Source: Eleusine coracana subsp. coracana
Lineage: Eukaryota > Streptophyta > Magnoliopsida > Poales > Poaceae
Assembly (NCBI GenBank): GCA_032690845.1
Contig: CM064430.1
Coordinates: 50,193,882-50,257,881 of the forward strand
DNA length: 64,000 nucleotides
Direction of reading: 5' to 3'
A program made the translations under genes and the position numbers. Shown here one piece after another: positions 22,850 to 34,332 of the stretch. The notes beneath the pieces are model-generated. The model did not search any database and had not been told where the DNA came from. It saw only the letters and a list, made by a program, of their open reading frames with translations. Within the stretch, counting starts at the first letter, position 1; each line of letters begins with the position of its first letter.

Positions 22850-25800
22850 TGAAGGACCGAGAAGGCGACTAGAGGGGGGGGGGGGGTGAATAGGAGCCAA
22901 TCAAAATTCTCCAACAGACCTTGGCCTATATCCCCAAAACAACCCACGTCAACCTCTGAACCGATCACCTAGACTACACACACCAACTCGTGGTGTACTA
23001 GCCCTAGGAGTGATCAACCACAGAAAAGTAACACAGAAAACAATTAACGAAGGTGGAATGAGTGACCAACTAGCCAAGAGACAAAGTGGGGTTCTATTTA
23101 TAGCCCAAGAAGAAAAAGAGCCATTCAGATGGGTATTTCTTAGATCTTCATCGGACAAGTCCGATGGTCAAGGGACATGTCTGATGGAACAAGTTGGCGC
23201 AGGTTCTGGAGTCCGAGGGACTTGCCCGATGCCTCGGACAAATTGACTATCGGACAAGTCCTATGGTCATCGGACAAGTCCGACAGGGAAGTCCGACAGA
23301 TTCAGAACAGCAACAACGAACCGCAAAGAAATATTGCAAAACTTTATCAAACGAACTCCAAAAATGACAAAATTTGGACCAGATGATCCTCAATACATCA
23401 TGACCCTTATCCTAGGAGATCAACTCAACTGGCTCAAGAAATTATCACGAATTTCAGATCTCGTGCCAAGAACATCAAAAAGGGGAAACTTGAGAAATCC
23501 TTCAAATCGAAGGTGCTAAAGCCAATAATTCCATCAAGGATCCATAGAGGATTATCCTAGATCATCCTAGCAACAAGTTTCTCAAGAAATCCAGGCCAAA
23601 AACTCGTCCAAAAGTGAGATCAAAAATCACCATGAAAATGCTTCCGAAAATAGGAAAAAGGGAATTTCGGGATTCAAGTGAAGAGGGAAATCTTGAGCAC
23701 AAAAATATTTCTCATATCATAGAAAGGTGCTTACAAGATTCATAGGTACAGGGCTAGGAAGCCACCCTCTTCCTCCCACTATTTGGAAGAGCAAGAGATG
23801 TCTCTCACACACCCACTACTCTCCTCTAAAACATTAAGTCCTCTCCTAGCACTTTGAATAGAGTCCTAACACAAAGCTAATGGGAAGAGAGACACCTCTC
23901 CCACTAGCCACACCTCTCCTTATATAGGCCTAGGGTCTATTGTCCACATGACCACTAAACCCTTGACCTACATAACACACCCACCTACCACCGGGGGCAT
24001 AACTGTCCATCTTTTTCCTCATTGCCCGAATGCCATCGGACGCTTCACGTCTTTGCTTCATCTCAAAGCAAGCTCTGTGATGGTGCCACGTGCACCACCA
24101 ACCACCGCCATCAGTTTTGAGGTCCAAACTAGGAAACCACCTTGCATGCTTCTCAAAGTGTGACTTCTCAATGTCGACGCGTGTCACCTTGTCCCGCGAT
24201 CCTGACCACCGGCAAGTCTCTCCTAGTCCCTGTCCATCGGGCGCCCTTGTCACTTGCACCGGCATCCCGTTCGCCTTGACTTGGTCAACACGCAGTCTTC
24301 ATCACCACCACGGTATTGAGGCTCAACCGCGAAATCATCCATGCTTCTTGCCTCTCCACGTGTACGGTGTGGATCACCCTTGACTTCACCCGACATCCCG
24401 ATCGTCTGGCCCCAAGTCTCCTACTTGTGCCCGATCCTCTCGTCGTTGACGGCCAAGTTGACTCCAGTGACCTACACATCATGAGACAAGCAAACACATT
24501 TCCTATCTCCTGCAACATCACCAATATCTCCACCAACTCCGGTTAGTCATAACCATGATATGCAAACCCATGCAATCCCTGGATTCCCGTATTTCAACTC
24601 AAACACCAAATCCGCTCAAGTCAATTACTCATCACAAATATAGCAAATCATGGCACATATCCACATGGTTTCTCAATCTCCCCCTTGATGAGTACATTGA
24701 CAACACCAAATGCACAAAGATTAGAGATTGAAATGCGAAGCCGAATAAGCACATCCAAATGGCCAAACCCAAAGAAAAGGTGAAAACAAGCCATCTAGCA
24801 AGTAGAGATCACAAAACCAAGAGTTGGCAAAGAAAGCGACTTGAGACGCAAAGAATGTGAAAAGTGCAAGAACCGCTCAAGATCATGATATGCTCCCCCT
24901 CAAGTTGTGGTAGGTCTCATGTAGTGCAAAATGGATCATATGAATTTCTTAGCATTATTTGTGCATGACCCCAAAATTTTCTCCCCATTTGGCAATGAAC
25001 TCATCAAAGAAGCAAAAGAACAAGCAGACATGCAATCCATGAAAATGCAAACTTAAGGAGCTTCAACAATTATGCAAACAAGCATTTCACTTTGCTAACC
25101 ATAACCATTGTGTCATAAAGTGTAAAGGCAATAGCTCCCAATCATGCAAAGATCAAAAATAGATAGCAAGGCATAAACACCATGAGCTATATAGGCTAAG
25201 CAGAAAGATTGACTAGCTTAGATAGAATCAAATTTTGCTTATCATGAGAAATCTTCCATCACATGTGTAAGTACTCTCATCCAAGGCAAAACATGCACCA
25301 AGTGAATCATATGAATCTAGCCAGTTTCAATCTCAACAAGGGCAACAAGCACTCGCAGAAAATGAGCTCTACAAATGCTCACATATGAAATAGAGACTCA
25401 GTTGATCAAGTGATTATAGTTTATCCTCATGTGTCCTCTTATCCATGCGGAGGGTCACACGACTGGGTACGGCAAACACCCTGAGGCTTCAAGTCACAAT
25501 GTTTGGATTTAGCATTATTGAGTAGTTCTTGATCAAAGCTCTTAGCAGATTTTTTTTTCAAGATTATGCACAAGACAAAAGAGCATGCCTTTGCGGCAAA
25601 AGGAACACATGTTCCCACAATGTTTCATCATGAGCTAAACATTTGCAAAGCCTTCCATTTCGCAAACACAAGGTGCCAAAGCCAAGACATCCTCTAGAAT
25701 AGCCTCAATGCAAGCTTCAACAAGGATAAAAGCAATTACACACATGGTGAGCAAGTTTTAGCAAGATTAGATCATAAGGTTCAGAAGAAGCTCAGTTTAT

Positions 25801-26018
25801 CTTTAAGATTAGCAAGTTGCTCACATGAGTTTATAACCGGCCATCTAGAAAATTTAAGCATGAGAGATTACCATCACATCCACACAACTTAGCTCAAGCT
25901 CAATCATAGCAAAGAGAAATGCAAGAAGGCATAAGAATCAAAGCTCATCTACCAATGCATATATTACATATGAGATGCAATGCAAAATGGTAAGATATAT
26001 ATATGCAAGAGAAAACCA
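22850..26018 (-). repeat. 3' LTR of the copia element
   Basis: On the plus strand it runs from tgaaggaccgag to gaaaacca; on the minus strand it starts TGG and ends CA. The inner boundary is set by the polypurine tract at 26019-26031. The first 2.5 kb match the right LTR, which has an internal deletion of about 150 bp near 31660. It contains a minus-strand TATA (ttatatagg at 23920) and clustered near-palindromic repeats at 23150-23300. Confidence 0.8.
23920..23928 (-). promoter_or_regulatory. TATA box of the copia LTR (3' copy)
   Basis: The minus strand reads CCTATATAAGGAG; the identical motif is in the right LTR at about 31418-31426. It is placed as expected for the LTR promoter. Inferred from sequence only. 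Confidence 0.5.
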
Positions 26019-26031
26019 ACTCCCCCTCAAA
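26019..26031 (-). promoter_or_regulatory. Polypurine tract of the copia element
   Basis: The minus strand reads TTTGAGGGGGAGT directly before the 3' LTR, the plus-strand priming site. The pol stop codon TGA (26027-26029) lies inside it. Confidence 0.75.
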
Positions 26032-29000
26032 TGATGCCATAGGGATGACAAACACCAAGTTCCCCCCGAAGAAAAGCATGTCTCGAAGCATCTAGTGGCT
26101 TGGTGAGGATATCAGCTAGTTGGTTTTTGGTATCAATGAATTGGAGCTCAACGTCTCCCTTCTCAACATTGTCTCTCAGGAAGTGAAATTACACATTGAT
26201 ATGTTTGACCTTACCATGTTGGACTGGGTTTTTGGCTAAGCATATAGCACTGGAGTTATCACACATGAGTGGAACACCTTTAAAAGTTAACCCATAGTCC
26301 CTCATGGTAGATACAACCCATAGGATTTGTGAGCAGTAGCTAGCAGCAGCTACATACTCAGCCTCTGTGGTGGATTGAGCAACACTCGACTGCTTACGAG
26401 AAGACCAACAGATCAAAGAAGTACCCAAGAAATGGCAAGTACCAGAAGTGCTCTTCCTATCAATTCTACACCCAGCAAAGTCCGCATCCGAATACCCAAT
26501 GAGATCGCGAGATGAAGATGCAAAGTACCAAAGACCGAACTCAAGGGTGTATTTGAGATACCTGAAGATGCGCTTGACAGCATTGCGATGAGTCACCCTT
26601 GGGGAAGCTTGAAAGCGAGCACAAAGACACACCGCAAAGTGTGTGTCGGGTCTTGTCGCTGTCAGGTACAAGAGGGAGCCAATCATGCTCCTGTACTCCC
26701 TTTGATCCACCGTTTCACAGTTTTCATCAGGGTCAAGAGCCGTTGTAGTGGACATTGGTGTAGACAACGGCTTCACATTGACCATGTCGAACTTCTTCAG
26801 AAGATCCTTCGTGTACTTGGCTTGATGTATGAAAGTGCCTTGCTTGCACTGCTTGATTTGAAGCCCAAGAAAGAAGGTGAGTTCTCCCATCATCGATATC
26901 TGAAATTCACTCTTCATAGCTTCCTGAAACCTGGACACAAGAGCATAAGAGGAACCACCAAAGATGATATCATCCACGTAAATCTAAACCATTAGAAAGT
27001 CATTGCCATGCTTGATAGTGAACAAGGTTTTATCAACACACCCCATAACATACCCATGCTCTAGCAAGAAGGTCTTAAGCCTAGCATACCATGTCCTAGG
27101 TGCTTGCTTTAGCCCGTACAAAGCCTTCTGAAGCTTGTATACACGGTTTGGGTATTTGTGGTGCTCAAAGCCAGGGGGTTGCCTCACATACACTTCTTCC
27201 TCTATGAAACCATTTAGGAAAGCACTCTTGACATCCAATTGATAAAGTCTAATACCCTTGGAGGCAGCAAATGCAAGCAAGATCCTAATGGCTTCTATGC
27301 GAGCAACAGGAGCAAAGGTTTCACCATAATCTAAGCCCTCCACTTGGCTAAAACCTTGAGCAACTAGCCTAGCCTTGTTTCTCACAACCTCACCATCCTC
27401 GCCATGTTTGTTTTTGAACACCCACTTGGTTCCTATGACATTGACATTTTTGGGAGGCTCTATAAGGGTTCAGACTTTGTTTCTCACAAAGTTTTCCAAC
27501 TACTCATGCATGGCATTAACCCAATGTTAATCAGATAGTGCGTGTCCAACATCCCGGGGTTCAAAGGTTGCAACAAAGAGAGAATTGGTAAAGCAAGCTA
27601 GATGTGTAGACATTGACCTTGTTGTCCTCTCATAGAGATTACCGATCATCTGTTGAGGTGGATGTCGACGTTGAATGTGGTGAGGAGCCTCTCTCTCAGA
27701 GTGTACCTCCCCATCAACCACAACTGGAGCTTGCTCGACAGCTGCTGAAGTCGATGTAGAAGCTTCTGGACCCTCTGCTGGAGTAGTGGTAGCAGCAGGA
27801 ACAAGCTCAGATGAGAGATGAAGTGAATCATCATCATCATCATCAAAGCCCTGTAGGTCCTCTTCTACAAAGATGCTCTCCTTCATCTCTTTGTCACCTG
27901 CAGACACAATCACATTCCTTGCACAAGAGCTTGATTCATCAAAGGTTACATCGTAGGATTCTACGATGGTGTTAGTCTCCAGATTCAAAACTCTGTAGGA
28001 ATGACCATGAAGAGAGTAACCAAGAAAGATTCCATCAGAAGACCTTGACTCAAACTTATCAAGATTGCCACGCTTGAGAATAAAGCACTTGCAACCAAAG
28101 GCATGCAAATGAGAAACCAAGGGCTTTCTCCCAAAACGCAGCTCATAAGAAGTCATATTAAGAATTGAGCGCAGGAAAATTCGATTGGAAACATAGCAAG
28201 CAGTGCTAATGGCCTCAGCCCAGAACCACCTTGTAGTCCTATGCTCATCGAGCATCATCCGGGCCATCTCCACTAAGGTTCTATTCTTTCTTTCAACCAC
28301 ACCGTTCTGTTGGGGAACCCGAGGTGCTGAAAACTGATGCTCAATGCCATGCTCAAGACAGAAAGCATCAAAGGAGGAGTTCTTGAACTCAGTGCCATTA
28401 TCACTGCGAATTGCTCATAATGCACCAGGGAGTTCCTTGAACAACCTCAAAGCTAAGCTCCGAAAGTGATGAAACACTTCATCCTTGCTCTTAAGAAAGT
28501 AGACCCAAGAGTAGCGAGAGTAGTCATCAACAATCACAAGAACATACCACTTCCCACCCGCCGAAAGAACCCGAGAAGGACCAACAGTGTCCATGTGAAG
28601 CAACTCTTCAGGGCGTTTAGTCATCACCAAATTGATTGGTGTATGAGAAGCGGCAATCATTTTCCCATGACAACAAGGAGCACAAACCAAATCCTTATCA
28701 AATTTGAGCTTAGGCAATCCTTGGATCAAACCTAGGCCACTCAAGCAACATAACAAGTCAAAGCTCATGTGACCCAGTCTCCTATGCCATTTCCAAAGCT
28801 CAGAAGAAGATTGAGCAAACAAGCACTTGTGAGAACCAGGAGAGCCAGCAAAATCAGCCTGAAAAACTCTACCAATGCGAGAAATCCCACAAACCAAGGA
28901 ACCACTCGAATCAAGAACACAAGAAGCATTCGACTTAAAGCGCACTTCCAAACCAACATCAAGAAGCTTTACCGCGCCCCTTCCCTTCACTCTTCCTCTC

Positions 29001-29188
29001 TTGTCATCTCCAAAGGTCACATACTTCCGACGCTTCAAGTGAGTGAGGCTGGAGAACCACTTTGCATTTCCGGTCATGTGGCGCGAACACCCGGAATCCA
29101 TCAACCACTTGTTCTCCAAGCCTCCACCTGCTGCCTCGCTTGTGTCAGAGTCGGATCCAGAGTCGGTGTCGTGGTCGTTCTTTGCCAT
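26032..29188 (-). pseudogene. copia pol: protease, integrase, RT, RNase H
   Basis: A single reading frame with premature stops at 29225-29227 (just upstream of this segment), 28415-28417, three between 27527 and 27440, 26984-26986 and 26189-26191. The protease has WLMDSGCSRHMTG with the catalytic Asp. Integrase has the HHCC zinc box (WHRRLGHMS...CAPCCHGK) and all three DDE acidic residues (MDTVGPS, RSDNGTEF, and Glu in VVERKNRT). RT has LDVKSAFLNG and the YVDD catalytic box (about 26968-26980). RNase H has SDADFAG and TTEAEYVA, ending at DTKNQLADILTKPL. Catalytic motifs are still readable, so decay is by point mutation rather than gross loss. Most stops are explainable as single C-to-T or G-to-A changes from Arg, Gln or Trp codons. 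Confidence 0.88.
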
Positions 29189-29224
29189 GAAGCAATGCCC
29201 AGTGAAGTCATCCTTCCTCTTGAC

Positions 29225-30300
29225 TCATGGCTTTTCAACCTCCTCCTCCGAGCTTGAAAGGCCTTCGCTTGATATGAGGTCGACATCGCTCAAGGCAGCA
29301 ACGCAGGCGCGTGCAATGGCCTTGGCGAACTTCTTGGAGTTCTTGCCCTTCTTGTAGAAGTGGTTCCTCTTCTGCTTGAAGTCTTCAGTGTTGTTGTTGC
29401 GGTACCCGGCCTTCTTCTTCTTCTTGGGACAATCAGCGATGAAGTGTCCCGGGTCACCGCACTCGAAGCAGGTTCTTGAACCACCTCCTCTTCTCTCCTT
29501 CCGGTTGTTGTAGAACTTTCTGAACTTCCTTGTGAGCAAGGACAACTCCTCGTCAGGAATGCACTCCATCTGTTCATCGGAAGCTGCAACAAGAGAAGAC
29601 AAAGCAAACTCCAAGGAAGACTTGTCAAGTGAGGGGTTAGTTCCATGAGAAGCACAACTGTGATCACCCTTCTGAGAACTAGAAACCAAAGCCATGCTAG
29701 AAGCAGGAATAGCAAGATTAGGACAAGATTTCCTAGACAGTTCATGAGATTTCAGCTTGCTATACAGTTGCTCACAGTTCAGGGTATTGAATTCAGCAGT
29801 TTCTTCTAGAGCAGCAATTTTAACCCCCCAAACATTCTCATCAAGTGAGTACAACAGTTGCTTAGCTCTATCATTGTCATTGTACACAAGGGTACCACAA
29901 GCCCGCAAGTTGCACACAATTGCCTCAAACCTACGAAAAGTGTCATCTAGTGACTCACCCGGTTTTTGAGCAAAGGTTTGGTACTGTCTATTGTAAGAAT
30001 CCTTACGCATAGACTTGACCTGGTTGGTACCCTATCATGAGCAGTGTCAAGGTGTGCAACCCTATCATGTTCGCTCCTACCAAGTCCAAAAAGCAGAATA
30101 TTGACAGCTTTGGAGTTGTTCTCATACCTGAGTAACTCACCTGTAGAAGCAGTGTTCAGGTCTTGTGGTATAGCATACTCCTGATCAACAATCTCCCAAA
30201 TTGAACGTCCTTGACTCAGCAGATACGCCTTGGTCCGTGACTTCCAGTAGGGGAAGTCCTCTCCATCGAACATCCATAGCTTGACAGCACACTTCTCCAT
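29225..30300 (-). pseudogene. copia gag (capsid and CCHC nucleocapsid)
   Basis: It starts at ATG 30300 with MEKCAVKLWMFDGEDFPYWK, the typical copia gag N-terminus. A frameshift or small deletion at about 30020-30040, beside two copies of catgatagggt, shifts into the frame of MRKDSYNRQYQTFAQKPGES. A CCHC zinc knuckle CFECGDPGHFIADC lies at about 29420-29465, followed by Lys-rich sequence. The gag frame leads into the protease frame, with a TGA at 29225. It packaged element RNA when active. Confidence 0.85.
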
Positions 30301-30349
30301 GTCACCATCGGATCACAAAGCCGGTGAAGGTCAACTAGTGATCAAATCG

Positions 30350-30361
30350 GCTCTGATACCA
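30350..30361 (-). promoter_or_regulatory. Primer-binding site (initiator Met tRNA)
   Basis: The minus strand reads TGGTATCAGAGC, complementary to the 3' end of plant initiator tRNA-Met, two bases inside the 5' LTR end. This is the standard primer of plant copia elements and confirms orientation. Confidence 0.9.
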
Positions 30362-30363
30362 AT

Positions 30364-32692
30364 TGAAGGACCGAGAAGGCGACCAGAGGGGGGGGGGGTG
30401 AATGGGAGCCAATCAAAATTCTCCAAGAGACCTTAGCCTATATCCCAAAAACAACCCACGTCAACCTCTGAACCGATCACCTAGACTACACACACCAACT
30501 CGTGGTGTACTAGCCCTAGGAGTGATCAACCACAGCAAAGTAACACAGAAAACAATTAACGAAGGTGGAATGAGTGACCAACTGGCCAAGAGGCAAAGTG
30601 GGATACTATTTATAGCCCAAGAAGAAAAAGAGCCATTCGGATGGGTATTTCTCAGATCTTCATCGGACAAGTCCGATGGTCATCGGACATGTCCGATGGA
30701 ACAAGTTGGCGCAGGTTCTGGAGTCCAAGGGACTTGCCCGATGCCTCGGACAAATTGACCATCGGACAAGTCCTATGGTCATCGGACAAGTCTGACAGAT
30801 TCAAAATAGCAACAGCGAACCGCAAAGAAAAATTGCAAAACCTTATCAAACAAACTCCAAAAATCACAAAATTTGGACCAGATGAGCCTCAATACATCAC
30901 GACCCTTATCCTAGGAGATCAACTCAATTGGCTCAAGAAATCATCACGAATTTTAGATCTCGTGCCAAGAACACCAAAAAGGGGAAACTTGAGAAATCCT
31001 TCAAATCGAAGGTGCTAAAGCCAATAATTCCATCAAGGATCCATAGAGGATTATCCTAGCTCATCCTAGCAACAAGTTTCTCAAGAAATCCGGGCCAAAA
31101 ACTCGTTCAAAAGTGAGATCGAAAATCACCACGAAAATGCTTCCGAAATAGGAAAAAGGGAATTTCGGGATTCAAGTGAAGAGGGAAATCTTGAGCACAA
31201 AAATACTTCTCATATCATAAAAAGGTGCTACCAAGATTCATAGGTACAAGGCTAGGAAGCCACCCTCTTCCTCCCACTATTTGGAAGAGCAAGAGATGTC
31301 TCTCACACACCCACTACTCTCCTCTAAAATATGAAGTCCTCTCCTAGCACTTTGAATAGAGTCCTAACACAAAGCTAATGGGAAGAGAGACACCTCTCCC
31401 ACTAGCCACACCTCTCCTTATATAGGCCTAGGGTCTATTGTCCACATGACCACTCTACCCTTGACCTACATAACACACCCACCTACCATCGGGGGCATAA
31501 CCGTTCATCTTTTTCCTCATCGCCCGAATGTCATCAGATGCTTCACGTCTTTGCTTCATCTCGAAGCAAGCTCTGTGATGGTGCCACGTGCACCACCAAC
31601 CACCGCCACCGGTTTTGGGGTCCAAACCGGGAAACCGCCTTGCACGCTTCTCAACCGCAAAATCGTCCGTGCGTGCTTCTTGCCTCTCCACGTGTACGGT
31701 GTGGATCACCCTTGACTTCACCCGGCATCTCGATCGTCTGGCCCCAAGTCCCCTACTTGTGCCCGATCCTCTCACCGTTGACCGCCAAGTTGACTCCAGT
31801 GACCTACACATCATGAGACAAGCAAACACATTTCCCATCTCCTGCAACATCACCAATATCTCCACCAACTTCGGTTAGTCATAACCATGATATGCAAACC
31901 CATGCAATCCCTGGATTTCCGCATTTCAACTCAAACACCAAATCCGCTCAAGTCAATTACTCATCACAAATATAGCAAACCATGGCACATATCCACATGG
32001 TTTCTCAATCTCTCCCTTGATGAGTACATTGACAACACCAAATGCACAAAGATTAGAGATTGAAATGCGAAGCCGAATAAGCACATCCAAATGGCCAAAC
32101 CCAAGGAAAAGGTGAACACAAGCCATCTAGCAAGTAGGGATCACAAAACCAAGAGTTGGCAAAGAAAGCGACTTGAGACGCAAAGAATGTGAAAAGCGCA
32201 AGAACCACTCAAGATCATGATATGCTCCCCCTCAAGTTGTGGTAGGTCTCATGTAGTGCAAAATGGATCATAAGAATTTCTTAGCATTATTTGTCCATGA
32301 CCCCAAAATTTTCTCCCCCTTTGGCAATGAACTCATCAAAGAGGCAAAAGAACAAGCAAACATGCAATGCATGAAAACGCAAACTTAATGAGCTTCAACA
32401 ATTATGCAAACAAGCATTTAACTTGCTAACCATAACCATAGTGCCATGAAGTGTAAAGGCAATAGCTCCCAATCATGCAAAGATCAAAAATAGATAGCAA
32501 GGCATAAACACCATGAGCTATACAGGCAAAGCAGAAAGATTGACTAGCTTAGATAGAATCAAATTTTGCTTATCATGAGAAAATCTGCCACCACATGTGT
32601 AAGTACTCTCATCCAAGGCAAAACAAGCACCAAGTGAATCATAAGAATCTAGCTAGTTTCAATCTCAACAAGGGCAACAAGCACTCGCAGAA
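30364..32692 (-). repeat. 5' LTR of the copia element, outer 0.66 kb deleted
   Basis: Homologous to 22850-25360 of the 3' LTR. It stops at gcactcgcagaa and passes into array block C (caatattaagtggaag). The junction shares agaa between LTR and array, suggesting microhomology-mediated deletion. The equivalent of 25361-26018 is missing. A deletion of about 150 bp near 31660 is the main internal difference from the other LTR. Confidence 0.8.
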
Positions 32693-32778
32693 CAATATTA
32701 AGTGGAAGTTCAATCCAAAAGGATGTACTTAGCCATTACAGGATCATTAACCATTTCCAAATCCATGAAAACACAAAT

Positions 32779-33057
32779 GATGGGGAATGGCCTTGCAAGA
32801 GGAATGATGGCAAGAAATGGCGGTGTAAATCCACTATTGAGCCCAACTCCATGTGCCGCAAGCATTTACATAGGAAAAGCAAGCCCGAAGAAGTAGCTCG
32901 AGGGGCCACTGCCAAGTCATCAATGACTAAGGCTTCAGCTAGTCTGATGTCAGCTCGAATGAATGCATTGACTAGTTCCAATATAGCTTCGATGAAGATT
33001 TTAGCAAGATCCAAGGCAGGTTCTCTAGATGTTGGATCTGGTTTGAATATGGGGTGA
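32779..33057 (+). pseudogene. WRC-motif fragment, unit 5
   Basis: Reads GEWPCKRNDGKKWRCKS, then NSMCRKHLHRKSKPEEVARG and the Ser/Ala/Met-rich tail ending LDVGSGLNMG. All zinc ligands are intact. It lies directly downstream of the truncated LTR. Confidence 0.6.
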
Positions 33058-33778
33058 ACCTGACCAAATCCAAGGTGTTGTATGTATGGTTTCACTGGAG
33101 GATAAATGGCATTACCCCAGATATATGACCAAGTATTTCTGTTGAACTCCTTGTAAATGAATTTATAGTTCACAAAATTGCGTAAGCCTGCAGTGTAATG
33201 GCAGTTGGAAAATATCTGACAAATGTGTTGCTTGCATGAGTTGATGAACTATTATCTTTTCATCCTTGGCGAAGGATAATAAATGTGGATATAGTACCTT
33301 GTTAACATTACCATTTCATAGGTCTTGCCAGAATAGGATTCTTTTACCATCCCCTAGAGTAACCCGAGCCATTCCTTTGTATTGTGTAAGTAGCTTTAGA
33401 ATACTTCTCCACCAAAATGATCCTTTATTTGGAACATTTGGGAGGTTGTTTTCTTGAGTAATATTTTTCCCATATCAATTTGACCCAAGGTAGATCCTCT
33501 CTTGTAAAAAACTTATTTAAATTCTTTATGAGGAGACAAGCCACCGGTACTAATCAATTTGGTTGAGAATGGAATTTGTAGTTTTATTGTGCAGATGTAA
33601 AAGGTTAGAAGTGAGGATTGGACCGAATTTACCATTATTGCCTTCTTTCAATTTTGGTGACTATAGGCAAGTGGGTCATGTACTGATGGCTTTGTGAGGC
33701 TAAGAGATAGAGCCAGATAGGTGAAAGGCATGGCACCAACCTGAGAATTGAATGTAGAAGCAAGAATTTCCATTTTTG
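33055..33778 (-). pseudogene. LINE fragment in unit 5
   Basis: Same LINE segment as in units 1, 6 and 9. The minus frame near 33650-33780 gives MPFTYLALSLSLTKPSV and ILASTFNSQV. Cut short at 33778 by the foreign insertion. Confidence 0.6.
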
Positions 33779-34160
33779 TTGAAGGCTCCTCATGATTGAC
33801 CTGCCGAGTTTGGGCTCGCAAAGAAGAGAATGCTGCTAGATCTTGCCGGAATTGAGCTGACGGAGAAGAGGATGCCGCAGCATTTTTGTTGGAATTGCAG
33901 CGCGAGGTTGCTGATGCCAACGGTGACAAGCAAAATTCTCAGACAATAGATGGTGGTGGCGCTGTTTCTCCGTTGCCGCCTCCATCTTACTCTGATGTCG
34001 TACATCTGAATCTGATGTCCCTTTCATCCCGCGGCAGTCACCCTGTTTCCGTTACAACATGGAAACCAAACAATCTCCGGTTTTTGATACTTTGTTTATG
34101 ATTCCAACATATTTTGATTACGGTTGCGTTTGTGTTACAATAATCAAACCAAACGCCGTC
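33779..34160. other. Foreign 0.38-kb insertion in unit 5
   Basis: It interrupts the LINE piece between gaatttccatttttgttgaa and ctagatgatttcctgtgtat. It is richer in GC than the array. The plus frame from 33886 reads LELQREVADANGDKQNSQTI, then a Gly/Pro/Ser-rich stretch. The minus frame 33648-33929 is also open. No recognised family; it may be a captured exon. Confidence 0.45.
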
Positions 34161-34309
34161 TAGATGATTTCCTGTGTATTGCTACTTGTCGCGGGAACTA
34201 AACATGCAAGGTTTAGATAAGTGATGGCCGATAAAAGCATTAATTTATTAATGGAAGAAATGATGCAACTATTAGTAGATTGTACACCATATAGAACCTA
34301 TATATTTAC

Positions 34310-34332
34310 AACACACACACACACACACACAC
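34310..34332. repeat. (CA)n microsatellite in unit 5
   Basis: Short CA tract at the same position relative to the unit as in units 1, 6 and 9. Confidence 0.9.

Larger units (their letters stand above)
22850..32692 (-). mobile_element. Ty1/copia LTR retrotransposon, 5'-truncated and decayed
   Basis: Minus orientation. The order along the element is 5' LTR (truncated, 30364-32692), PBS, gag, protease, integrase, reverse transcriptase, RNase H, PPT, 3' LTR (22850-26018). Integrase before RT is the Ty1/copia order. The internal region is only 4.3 kb while the LTRs are about 3.2 kb, which is unusually large. Pol is one continuous frame interrupted by about seven stop codons, and gag has a frameshift. 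The element is inactive. A target duplication cannot be checked because the right outer end is deleted. Confidence 0.9.

Noticed and set aside
24676..24700. ctcccccttgat as the polypurine tract and LTR end of the copia element
   Set aside because: Homology to the right LTR continues beyond it to 25360, and pol runs to a TGA inside another PPT at 26019-26031, which fits better. Kept as a stated alternative in the findings.
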